Shown piece after piece: positions 6,705 to 12,693 of a stretch of 12,693 nucleotides of DNA (position 1 is its first letter; each line of letters begins with the position of its first letter). Source of the DNA: CAZNLS01 sp964573895. Lineage in GTDB: Bacteria; Acidobacteriota; Aminicenantia; UBA2199. Location of the stretch: NCBI GenBank assembly GCA_964573895.1, contig CAZNLS010000069.1, forward strand, positions 1 to 12,693. Direction: 5' to 3'. Under the pieces are notes generated by a model, which saw only the letters and a list, made by a program, of their open reading frames with translations, made no database searches and was not told where the DNA came from. Position numbers and translations under genes: made by a program.

Positions 6705-7745
6705 ATGAAGAAAAGAAAGCGGATCGGGATATTCTTCGGTGGAAAATCAGCCGAACATGATGTATCAATACAATCCGGAAAAGCAATATTTACAAATATT
6801 GACAGAACTTTGTATGATCCTATTCCGGTATATATAAACCGGGATGGAGAGTGGGTGATCATCGAGGAGTCAGATATCGGGGGTGAAAGTGTTAAATCTG
6901 ACGGGTATCAGAGTTTCCTTCCCTGGGAAGTATTAAATACTGAAAATTTCAGCTTTGATATTGCTTTCCCTGTATTGCACGGTCCAAATGGCGAAGATGG
7001 TAAAATACAGGGGCTTTTTGAGATGGCAGGACTGCCATATGTCGGTGCCGACTCATTCTCATCGGCAATTGCAATGGACAAGATTGTATCAAAGATTCTG
7101 TTTAAAAAGAATGGGTTGGATACGGCTGATTTCATTGAGCTGAGAAACAGCCCGGGAAAAGGTATCCTAAAAAGAGTTAACAGGGATATCGGTTTCCCAT
7201 GTTATGTTAAACCATGTTCACTTGGATCCTCAATCGGAATTTCAAGAGTTAAAAATCAAAATGAGCTTGAAAATGCAATCAAGCTGGCTTTTAATTTTGA
7301 CAGTAAGATTATTATAGAGAAAGAGATCCGGGGAATGGAAATCGAAGTTTCGGTTATGGGCAACAAAGAAATAAAAGTATCACGTCCAGGTTCATTTATC
7401 CCCTCAAAAGAATTTTATGACTATGAAGATAAATATATACTCGGAAAAACGGAATTCTTTATCCCTGCGGAACTTGAAAAAAATATTGAAGATAATATAA
7501 AGTCAGAAGCAAAAAAAGCATTCAGGGCTTTATATCTGAACGGATTTGCAAGGGTTGATTTTTTTCTTGAAGATGTCACTAAAAAAATTATTATTAATGA
7601 AATAAATGCTATCCCCGGGTTCACCGAGATAAGCATGTTTCCTAAACTCTGGGAAATTGAAGGAATAGGGTTCAAACAGCTTATCACGGAACTCATTGGG
7701 TACGGATTCGAACAATTCGAAAATAGAAATAACTTAAAAGGTTGA
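6705..7745 (+). CDS. ddl: D-alanine--D-alanine ligase
   Basis: 346 residues, usual Ddl length. The frame is open to a TTG at 6672, inside the previous gene's end, but ATG 6705 is preferred: GAGAAGAG (6691-6698) precedes it and MKKRKRIGIFFGG begins the canonical first strand. ATP-grasp motifs: GGKSAEHDVS (12-21), LHGPNGEDGKIQG (91-103), YVKPCSLGSSIGIS (167-180), EKEIRGMEIEVSV (205-217), EFYDYEDKY (236-244), ARVDFF (D285) and NEINAIPGFTEIS (298-310). It joins two D-Ala with ATP in the cytoplasm to make the end of the peptidoglycan stem peptide. The Tyr-containing EFYDYEDKY loop is that of D-Ala-D-Ala enzymes rather than the Phe or altered loop of D-Ala-D-Lac ligases, so there is no sign of vancomycin-type resistance. 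Seven bases separate it from ruvX. Confidence 0.95.
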   Translation: MKKRKRIGIFFGGKSAEHDVSIQSGKAIFTNIDRTLYDPIPVYINRDGEWVIIEESDIGGESVKSDGYQSFLPWEVLNTENFSFDIAFPVLHGPNGEDGKIQGLFEMAGLPYVGADSFSSAIAMDKIVSKILFKKNGLDTADFIELRNSPGKGILKRVNRDIGFPCYVKPCSLGSSIGISRVKNQNELENAIKLAFNFDSKIIIEKEIRGMEIEVSVMGNKEIKVSRPGSFIPSKEFYDYEDKYILGKTEFFIPAELEKNIEDNIKSEAKKAFRALYLNGFARVDFFLEDVTKKIIINEINAIPGFTEISMFPKLWEIEGIGFKQLITELIGYGFEQFENRNNLKG

Positions 7746-7752
7746 ATACCGA

Positions 7753-8160
7753 ATGAAGATTTTATCCATTGATTATGGTGAGAAGAGAGTCGGCTTTGCA
7801 GTTGGTGATTCCTCTATAAAATCATCAACTCCTCTCCCTGCAGCAATTATTAAAGGGAATGAGGATTTAATACGAATTGTCAATAATTTAATTTCCGATT
7901 ACGGTATAGACAAAATAGTCCTCGGCAATCCTGTTAATATGGACGGCAGCCAAAGTGCTTTTGCGGGGAAGGTGAATAAGATTGCCGGCAGGCTCAGATC
8001 TGAAACCGGACTTGAAGTAATTCTTACTGATGAGAGATTATCCAGTTTTGAAGCTGAAGAAATACTCTCTAAAATATCTTTGAGTTTTAAGAAAAAAAAA
8101 GAGTTGATCGATTCAGTTTCCGCTCATGTGATCCTTAAAAGATACCTGGAGGAAAAATGA
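7753..8160 (+). CDS. ruvX: RuvX/YqgF-type RNase H-fold nuclease (putative Holliday junction resolvase / pre-16S rRNA nuclease)
   Basis: 135 residues, normal for YqgF. The RNase H-fold motifs are present: MKILSIDYGEKRVGFAVGD with Asp7, IVLGNPVNMDGS (55-66), TDERLSSFEAEEIL (92-105) with Glu94, and IDSVSAHVIL with Asp120, giving the three acidic catalytic positions. The family has been proposed as a Holliday junction resolvase and shown in E. coli to act in 16S rRNA 5'-end processing. It is an essential housekeeping gene in many bacteria. AAAAGG (7736-7741) precedes the start. The stop overlaps the mltG start as ATGA (8157-8160), and the pair ruvX-mltG occurs side by side in many bacteria. A run of nine A followed by G (8092-8100) encodes part of the KKKK stretch. 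Confidence 0.92.
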   Translation: MKILSIDYGEKRVGFAVGDSSIKSSTPLPAAIIKGNEDLIRIVNNLISDYGIDKIVLGNPVNMDGSQSAFAGKVNKIAGRLRSETGLEVILTDERLSSFEAEEILSKISLSFKKKKELIDSVSAHVILKRYLEEK

Positions 8161-9164
8161 AAAAAATAGCGGTTTCTATTTTATTAATAATTGTTATTGC
8201 AATTGCAGTATTCCTATACTTATTTCACCAAAAAACCACTGAGGTTTATAACGGAGGAAAATATCCCGTGAAAATTGAAATCAAAACGGGAGCAAGTGTT
8301 TCGGCAATCGCAAGAGCTTTGGAAAAAGAGGGCGTAATTTCGAGTTATTTTTTCTTCAGATTGCTATACAGATTCTACTACAGGGGAACTCCTCTTATGA
8401 GTGGTGAATATATGTTTGACCGTCCGGGTACAATGAGAGATGTAATTGAAAAAATGAAAAAAGGCGAGGTCCTACTTTATAAGATTACTATCAAAGAAGG
8501 TCTGACAATTGATGAAACGGCAACCTTCCTGGAGAAATCAAATAATTTTAAATATGATGAACTGATAAGAGAAGCACGAAATGTAAAGCTCATCTCCAAT
8601 ATTGACAGCAAAGCGGAAGACCTGGAGGGTTATCTTCATCCCGACACCTATTTTTTCTCGAAAGGGACTTCCCCCAAAGCAGTAATATCGACGATGATAA
8701 ATCACTTCAAAGAAAATTTTTCTCCATCGTACAGATGGAGAGCAAAAGAACTTAACATGACAATCAGAGAAATCGTAACACTTGCATCTTTGATTGAAAA
8801 AGAGACTGCATCCAGGGATGAAAGATTTCTCATCTCATCCGTTTTCCACAACAGACTGAGAATCGGGATGCCGATGGGATGTGATCCGACAATAATATAT
8901 GCATTAAAATTGAAAAATAAATATAACGGGAAATTGACATGGGAAGATCTGAAGATTGATTCTCCTTATAATACACGTACTAACAAAGGTCTTCCGCCCG
9001 GACCGATCTGCAGTCCCGGAATAGCTTCTATCGAAGCAGCACTTTTCCCGGAAAAAACCGAATACCTATATTTTGTTGCCAAAGATTCAAAAAGACACTA
9101 CTTCTCTAAAACGCTTAAAGAACACAACTGGGCAGTTAAAAAATATATCATCAACAAAAAATGA
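8157..9164 (+). CDS. mltG: Endolytic murein transglycosylase MltG (YceG family)
   Basis: 335 residues, typical length. One N-terminal membrane helix (about 4-23) anchors the enzyme, with the rest periplasmic. A LysM-like segment (GASVSAIARALEKEGVI, 45-61; then SGEYMF and IKEGLTIDETA) precedes the YceG catalytic domain: LEGYLHPDTYFF (156-167), TLASLIEKETAS with catalytic Glu214 (aligned with Glu218 of E. coli MltG), VFHNRLRIGMPMGCDPTIIYAL and SPYNTRTNKGLPPGPICSPG. MltG cuts nascent glycan strands inside the chain and is thought to set glycan length or terminate polymerisation. The start is set by GGAGG (8148-8152) five bases before ATG and the four-base overlap with ruvX. It is the last gene of the tight run; the next gene is 80 bases on with its own promoter candidate. 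Confidence 0.93.
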   Translation: MKKIAVSILLIIVIAIAVFLYLFHQKTTEVYNGGKYPVKIEIKTGASVSAIARALEKEGVISSYFFFRLLYRFYYRGTPLMSGEYMFDRPGTMRDVIEKMKKGEVLLYKITIKEGLTIDETATFLEKSNNFKYDELIREARNVKLISNIDSKAEDLEGYLHPDTYFFSKGTSPKAVISTMINHFKENFSPSYRWRAKELNMTIREIVTLASLIEKETASRDERFLISSVFHNRLRIGMPMGCDPTIIYALKLKNKYNGKLTWEDLKIDSPYNTRTNKGLPPGPICSPGIASIEAALFPEKTEYLYFVAKDSKRHYFSKTLKEHNWAVKKYIINKK

Positions 9165-9201
9165 TTTTTTTCATAAACTGAAAGCAATGAAGTCCTTTAT
9201 T

Positions 9202-9229
9202 TTGAGATTTTTTTTTATAATTGTATAAT
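9202..9229 (+). promoter_or_regulatory. Candidate promoter for the LPG-synthase-TM-like gene
   Basis: TTGAGA (9202-9207), 16-base spacer, perfect TATAAT (9224-9229). A second TATAAT overlaps at 9216-9221. The predicted start would be about 9236, leaving a leader of only about nine bases and no Shine-Dalgarno. Confidence 0.4.
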
Positions 9230-9244
9230 TCAGCTAATACTTAG

Positions 9245-10234
9245 ATGAAGAATAAAATCGTTAAACTATCTGCATTGATCGGAATTTTGATTTTTGGTTT
9301 CCTGATATTTAAAATCGGACCCGATAAAATATGGGCAAATATAAACAGGATCAATCCATTGAATTTCATTTATCTTTTTTTAATGCGGATACTGTACTGG
9401 ATGCTGCGGACTCTTAACTGGAAAATAATTCTAAAAGAACTTGGAGAAGATCTTTCACTTTTTCATCTTTTTCTTGCCCGGATGAGTGGTCACTCTGTTG
9501 GTCAGTTAACTCCTTCTGCACAGATGGGAAGTGAGGCTACAAGAATACTGATGGCAGAATGTTCTGACAGGAAAGTCTGTATTGCCTCAACAATAATTGA
9601 TAAAACAATCGAATTCTTTGCAATAATATTTTTTACACTTATTGGGATTATTATCTCATTTATTCATATAAAACTTCCGAAAGATTTGAAAATTGCATTC
9701 ACCGCAGGGATCATTTTTTTTATATTCATTCTGCTGTTTATCTTTTTCAAACAGAAAAAAGGGATCCTGACCTGGTTCCTGAACCTAATCAGGAAAACTG
9801 GTCTGAAAATATCATTCCTTGAAAAGAATGCAGAAAAAATCAGAGAGACCGACGGGTATATCTCGGAATTTTACAGGAAGAACCCGGCAGGATTCTTTAA
9901 AGTCTTCTTTTTATACTCTTTATTCATCCTCTTCTGGATTGTTGAAATTCACATGACAATTGTATTTCTGGGCATTGCTAATCAATCATTTACATCCAGT
10001 TTTATCATTACCACTCTTGGGAATCTTGCATTTGTAATTCCCTTTATCCCGGGATCCCTCGGAGTTTACGAAGCAACATATATTGCCGTGACTGCTCTTG
10101 TTGGCATAAAGCCGGCAATAGGGTTAGCTCTCGTTCTCATCCGAAGGATTCTTGCCCTGATCCTCGCAGGATTCGGATTACTTGGAATGTTCAGACTCTC
10201 AAGGTCAAAAAAAAAGATGCTTAAACAAAAATAA
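9245..10234 (+). CDS. LPG-synthase-TM / UPF0104 family polytopic membrane protein
   Basis: 329 residues with about seven or eight hydrophobic helices (near 8-23, 40-56, 117-140, 150-168, 216-243, 252-283 and 286-315). Family signatures are seen: SVGQLTPSAQMGSEATR (84-100), matching the TPG-GGE--R motif, and IPFIPGSLGVYEA (265-277) near the C-terminus. The family (LPG_synthase_TM, PF03706) includes the membrane part of lysyl-phosphatidylglycerol synthase MprF, which flips the lipid, and stand-alone proteins next to glycolipid or polyprenyl-sugar genes. A role moving or modifying an envelope lipid is inferred; the substrate is unknown and no aminoacyl-transfer domain is fused. The ribosome binding site is not evident. 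It may be transcribed separately from the peptidoglycan operon. A nine-A run (10207-10215) lies near its end. Confidence 0.78.
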   Translation: MKNKIVKLSALIGILIFGFLIFKIGPDKIWANINRINPLNFIYLFLMRILYWMLRTLNWKIILKELGEDLSLFHLFLARMSGHSVGQLTPSAQMGSEATRILMAECSDRKVCIASTIIDKTIEFFAIIFFTLIGIIISFIHIKLPKDLKIAFTAGIIFFIFILLFIFFKQKKGILTWFLNLIRKTGLKISFLEKNAEKIRETDGYISEFYRKNPAGFFKVFFLYSLFILFWIVEIHMTIVFLGIANQSFTSSFIITTLGNLAFVIPFIPGSLGVYEATYIAVTALVGIKPAIGLALVLIRRILALILAGFGLLGMFRLSRSKKKMLKQK

Positions 10235-10251
10235 AAAAAAATTATTAAAAA

Positions 10252-10267
10252 TGTGACCTAAATTACA
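10252..10267. promoter_or_regulatory. Crp-like palindromic site
   Basis: TGTGA (10252-10256), CCTAAA, TTACA (10263-10267): one mismatch from the E. coli Crp consensus TGTGA-N6-TCACA. It lies 33 bases before the barrel gene start in a 66-base intergenic gap. No Crp gene is in the window, and such matches arise by chance in AT-rich DNA. Confidence 0.3.
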
Positions 10268-10300
10268 GAATTTTTTCAAAGGACAATCCATATTAGAAGC

Positions 10301-11218
10301 ATGAATAAAGGACAACTGTATATAACTATCATTCTTCTAATTTTGATTACAGAAATAAGTCCCGGGCAGACATGCAGCTGTGCAGGTAATCCGTCATTCA
10401 ATCCTATTGACCAGTCAATTGATCCCGGGAAAAAGTGGTATTTTGAGGTTGGTCACCGTTATCACCGGATTAATGAACTTGTGAGGGGCACAAAAGTTAT
10501 AGAAAATGAGATAAACAGAAAAAGGAGTGCAACAAATATCTATGCGGAAATCAGATATACTCCGCTTAAAAATATTACTTTCTCATTAATTTCAGGAGCA
10601 ATCAGACAGTATCGGAAGGTGGGGAGGAATTTTGCAGAGAGTATTACTAATCTCGGAGATACTCTTATATCTGTCCAGTATTCACCTTTTATCAGTCTAA
10701 ATAGAAGAAAAATTAAAACTTCTACCGGATTCGGAATTAAACTTCCAACCGGGAAATCTAATGCAGTACTGACCGGCATTGCCGCGGAGGATATGCAGCC
10801 GGGGACAGGATCAGTCGATTTTGTAATAAGACAGTATATTTCAATTCCTCTTTTTTTTAATCCGTATATAGAGATTTTTGCAGGCAATCTGTTCAGATTC
10901 AACGGTACAAACGGGAGATCCTATAAATTCGGAGGCGAATATAACTTTCAATCCGGCTTTTCCACATTATTGGGAGATAAACTTAATCTGTTACTTTATG
11001 GAAGATTCAGGAGCGCAGCAGCGGACAGAAGATTCGGTGGTACGATTCCGAATACAGGAGGCAAATGGATATACCTGGCCTCGGGTTTCACCTTCAGACT
11101 GAACCAGGGCCCGGGTGTAAGGGCGATAATTGAGATTCCCGTCTACAGGAAACTCAATGGTGCCGAACAATTTACTTCAAAATTTATTACATCATTATCG
11201 CTTTTTTTTGATTTTTAA
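10301..11218 (+). CDS. Predicted outer-membrane beta-barrel with Cys-Ser-Cys N-terminus
   Basis: 305 residues. A signal peptide (about 1-23, ending EISPGQ) is followed at once by TCSCAGNP, so the mature protein begins with Cys25 and Cys27, the only cysteines. The rest shows alternating amphipathic strands ending in aromatic residues: WYFEVGHRYHRI, NIYAEIRYTPLKNITFSLISG, STGFGIKLPTGKSN, QPGTGSVDFVI, PYIEIFAGNLFRF, and a C-terminal SLSLFFDF with terminal Phe, as expected for BAM-inserted barrels. The G-KLPTGK and QPGTGS-DF pattern resembles the broad MetA-pathway/transporter-type outer-membrane family (PF13557-like), but this is not certain. Transported ligand unknown; the CSC pair could bind metal or form a disulfide. 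Nine bases separate it from the DUF3179 gene, whose Shine-Dalgarno overlaps this stop codon. Confidence 0.62.
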   Translation: MNKGQLYITIILLILITEISPGQTCSCAGNPSFNPIDQSIDPGKKWYFEVGHRYHRINELVRGTKVIENEINRKRSATNIYAEIRYTPLKNITFSLISGAIRQYRKVGRNFAESITNLGDTLISVQYSPFISLNRRKIKTSTGFGIKLPTGKSNAVLTGIAAEDMQPGTGSVDFVIRQYISIPLFFNPYIEIFAGNLFRFNGTNGRSYKFGGEYNFQSGFSTLLGDKLNLLLYGRFRSAAADRRFGGTIPNTGGKWIYLASGFTFRLNQGPGVRAIIEIPVYRKLNGAEQFTSKFITSLSLFFDF

Positions 11219-11227
11219 GGAGGAAAT

Positions 11228-12310
11228 ATGAATGTAAAAAATAAAACGAAGATTATCCTGATCATGTTTTTGATATTGCCAATGATCTACTGCTCGCAAA
11301 AAAACATTAATGATCAGGGAAATGACAAGGAAGAGAGATGGCTGATACCCAAGTCGGAAGTAGTGGACGGCGGTCCCGGCAGAGACGGGATACCCGCACT
11401 TGAAAATCCGAAGATGGTGCCCGCCTCTCTTGTAACATTTATGTCTGATAACGAACTTGTCGTCGGAGTGCGAAAAGGGAATACGATCAAAGCATTTCCG
11501 CACAAAATCCTCGATTATCATGAAATAGTGAACGATATTTCCGAGAATATCTACTACGTTCTTTCATATTGCCCGTTAACCGGGACAGCCCTTTTGTGGG
11601 ATATTGAAAACAGCGGAGGAGATCCGACATTCGGAGTTTCAGGCCTGCTCTACAACTCAAATTTGATCCTCTATGACAGGAAATCCGGAAGTTACTGGTC
11701 ACAAATATTTTTCAAATGTGTCAGCGGAAGCAGAATTGAAGAAAAAGCAAAATTATCCAATGTTGTTGAAACTACCTGGGCAACCTGGAAAAAACTATAT
11801 CCGGAATCTGAAGTGTTATCTACCGATACCGGTTACAACAGAAACTATGATGATTATCCCTATGGAAAATATAAATCAACAAACAATCTTTTATTCCCGG
11901 TCTCAAATGAGGACCCCATACTTCACAGCAAAGAGAGGATTCACGGTATCGTGCTTGAGGGAAAAACTGTTGTCTTCACAATCAGATCTTTCACGGGCGG
12001 TATAAACGTTCTGAACAGAGATGAAGGAGAAATAGTCGTAGTAATAAATGCGGAGGACAATTTTGCCGTCTCATTCAGCAGAAAGCTCGATGATGGGAAG
12101 CTGCTTGAATTTTCTCCGGTTAAAGATAAATATCCCGTCATTATGAAGGACAAGAGCGGATCGGAATGGGATATTTTCGGTAGAGCTGTTAGCGGTTCAC
12201 GAAGAGGAACTCAACTGAACCCGGTAAACTCATTCACTTCATACTGGTTCGGCTGGGTCACATTTTTCTCTGCCCCTGAAATTATCGAGGGAAACTCACC
12301 TCTAATTTAG
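11228..12310 (+). CDS. DUF3179 domain-containing secreted (lipo)protein
   Basis: 360 residues. Strong AAGGAGG (11217-11223) before the ATG. The N-terminus is a signal segment (8-20) ending PMIYC; Cys22 is a candidate lipid site though Tyr at -1 is atypical. DUF3179 hallmarks run the length: DGGPGRDGIPALENPKMV (47-64), VVGVRKGNTIKAFPHKIL (78-95), YHEIVND (97-103), SYCPLTGTAL (113-122), FGVSGLLYNSNLILYDR (135-151), SYWSQ, and near the end SGSEWDIFGRAVSG and SYWFGWVTF. Invariant-looking residues include H98 and C115. The family is widespread in bacteria and archaea, extracytoplasmic, with no biochemical role known to me. It is the second gene of a two-gene unit with the barrel and precedes a convergent OPT transporter gene. 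Confidence 0.9.
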   Translation: MNVKNKTKIILIMFLILPMIYCSQKNINDQGNDKEERWLIPKSEVVDGGPGRDGIPALENPKMVPASLVTFMSDNELVVGVRKGNTIKAFPHKILDYHEIVNDISENIYYVLSYCPLTGTALLWDIENSGGDPTFGVSGLLYNSNLILYDRKSGSYWSQIFFKCVSGSRIEEKAKLSNVVETTWATWKKLYPESEVLSTDTGYNRNYDDYPYGKYKSTNNLLFPVSNEDPILHSKERIHGIVLEGKTVVFTIRSFTGGINVLNRDEGEIVVVINAEDNFAVSFSRKLDDGKLLEFSPVKDKYPVIMKDKSGSEWDIFGRAVSGSRRGTQLNPVNSFTSYWFGWVTFFSAPEIIEGNSPLI

Positions 12311-12322
12311 AGTTAATCTGTG

Positions 12323-12347
12323 AAAGGGATTTACTCTTTTACCCTTT
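12323..12347. terminator. Weak possible terminator between convergent genes
   Basis: AAAGGG (12323-12328) and CCCTTT (12342-12347) can pair around a 13-base loop, with TT following on the + strand. It falls between the DUF3179 stop and the end of the - strand OPT gene, overlapping the last codons of the latter. The stem is short and the loop long, so this is tentative. Confidence 0.25.
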
Positions 12348-12693
12348 TTGAATCCCAATACAGATAATAAAGAAGCCCGGCAAACATAAAAAATCCGAGT
12401 ATTTCTGCTCCGGCCGATTCGCTCCAGTGGAATGTTCCGACTGCCTTCATGATGGTCCATCCATCACCGAAAATACTCTGGCCTATAAAGATAATTGTTG
12501 CTGCAAGGACTCCCATTATAGCTCCGCCTGCTATAAAACCGGAAGCAATCAGAGTACCGCGTTCTTTTCTCGCCGAGGCCAGTTTTTTGTTTTTTGAACT
12601 CTTCCCGACCAGGTGTGCAATAATTCCTCCCGCAAGGATCGGTGTATTCAGATAGAGCGGAAGATACATTCCAAGGGCAAATGCAAGAGGCGG
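12331..12693 (-). CDS. OPT-family oligopeptide/metal-chelate transporter, C-terminal fragment
   Basis: 121 C-terminal codons; the gene enters from the right edge, so the Met at 12669 is internal and the frame is open through 12693. The stop TAA is at 12331-12333. The sequence PPLAFALGMYLPLYLNTPIL and the next segment GGIIAHLVGKSS match the conserved C-terminal signature of bacterial OPT transporters, followed by RGTLIASGFIAGGAIMGVLA, and a last helix EILGFFMFAGLLYYLYWDSK. Three hydrophobic stretches are visible (roughly residues 1-20, 40-65 and 88-108 of the fragment). OPT proteins import oligopeptides or metal-chelate compounds across the inner membrane; the substrate cannot be told from this end. 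Convergent with the DUF3179 gene, with 20 bases between stops. Confidence 0.85.
   Translation of the reverse strand, partial: PPLAFALGMYLPLYLNTPILAGGIIAHLVGKSSKNKKLASARKERGTLIASGFIAGGAIMGVLAATIIFIGQSIFGDGWTIMKAVGTFHWSESAGAEILGFFMFAGLLYYLYWDSKRVKE

Noticed and set aside
6171..6786. Two - strand frames opposite the SLT and ddl genes
   Set aside because: They run antisense to well-matched SLT and Ddl domains and have no recognisable motif or start signal.
6705..7745. Vancomycin-type D-Ala-D-Lac ligase
   Set aside because: The EFYDYEDKY loop keeps the Tyr of D-Ala-D-Ala enzymes, and no vanH- or vanX-like neighbour is present.
9165..9235. Intrinsic terminator after mltG
   Set aside because: T-runs are present but no stable GC-containing stem precedes them.
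11195..11702. Three - strand frames opposite the DUF3179 gene
   Set aside because: Shadows of a conserved coding sequence; low-complexity translations.
12449..12655. + strand frame opposite the OPT fragment
   Set aside because: The - strand frame carries clear OPT signatures and is open to the edge.
1..12693. Defence island, prophage, transposon or CRISPR
   Set aside because: No repeat-spacer pattern, transposase, integrase, terminal repeats or phage genes are visible; genes are housekeeping or envelope functions.

Overview
The window is AT-rich bacterial chromosome with a Gram-negative (diderm) gene content: lipoproteins, a predicted outer-membrane beta-barrel and periplasmic murein enzymes. 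Most genes sit on the + strand. No tRNA, rRNA, insertion sequence, phage gene or CRISPR array is visible. The lineage cannot be fixed from this stretch. A GAF-like protein here carries a helical C-terminal region that I recall from Acidobacteriota/Aminicenantes-type and some delta-proteobacterial proteins, so a low-GC member of that broad neighbourhood is a tentative guess.

Left part (1-2981): a truncated GH18-like glycosidase lipoprotein runs off the left edge on the - strand. A 366-base divergent intergenic region with two hairpins follows. Then come two small lipoproteins with similar beta-rich domains (756-1406, 1696-2064) and a YceI-like secreted protein (2120-2695). These are loosely spaced, each with long AT-rich flanks, and look like accessory cell-envelope genes.

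Centre (2982-9164): a compact six-gene unit, probably one operon from a good sigma-70-like promoter at 2910-2938. It encodes a YfcE-type metallophosphoesterase, a GAF-like protein with an uncharacterised helical C-terminus, a membrane-anchored SLT lytic transglycosylase, D-Ala-D-Ala ligase, the RuvX/YqgF nuclease and the endolytic transglycosylase MltG. Junctions are 29 bases or shorter or overlapping. Three of the six act on peptidoglycan: one makes its precursor and two cut glycan strands. The phosphoesterase and GAF protein may be the sensing or regulatory front end; that is inference.

Right part (9245-12693): a polytopic LPG-synthase-TM/UPF0104 protein with its own candidate promoter, then a tight two-gene unit of a predicted outer-membrane barrel with a Cys-Ser-Cys mature N-terminus and a DUF3179 lipoprotein. 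A Crp-like palindrome (10252-10267) lies just upstream of that unit. The last feature, on the - strand, is the C-terminal part of an OPT-family transporter that continues past the right edge.

Most of the window is recognisable families. The parts least explained are the GAF/helical protein, the barrel-DUF3179 pair, the paired beta-domain lipoproteins, and recurrent nine-A runs inside the operon.
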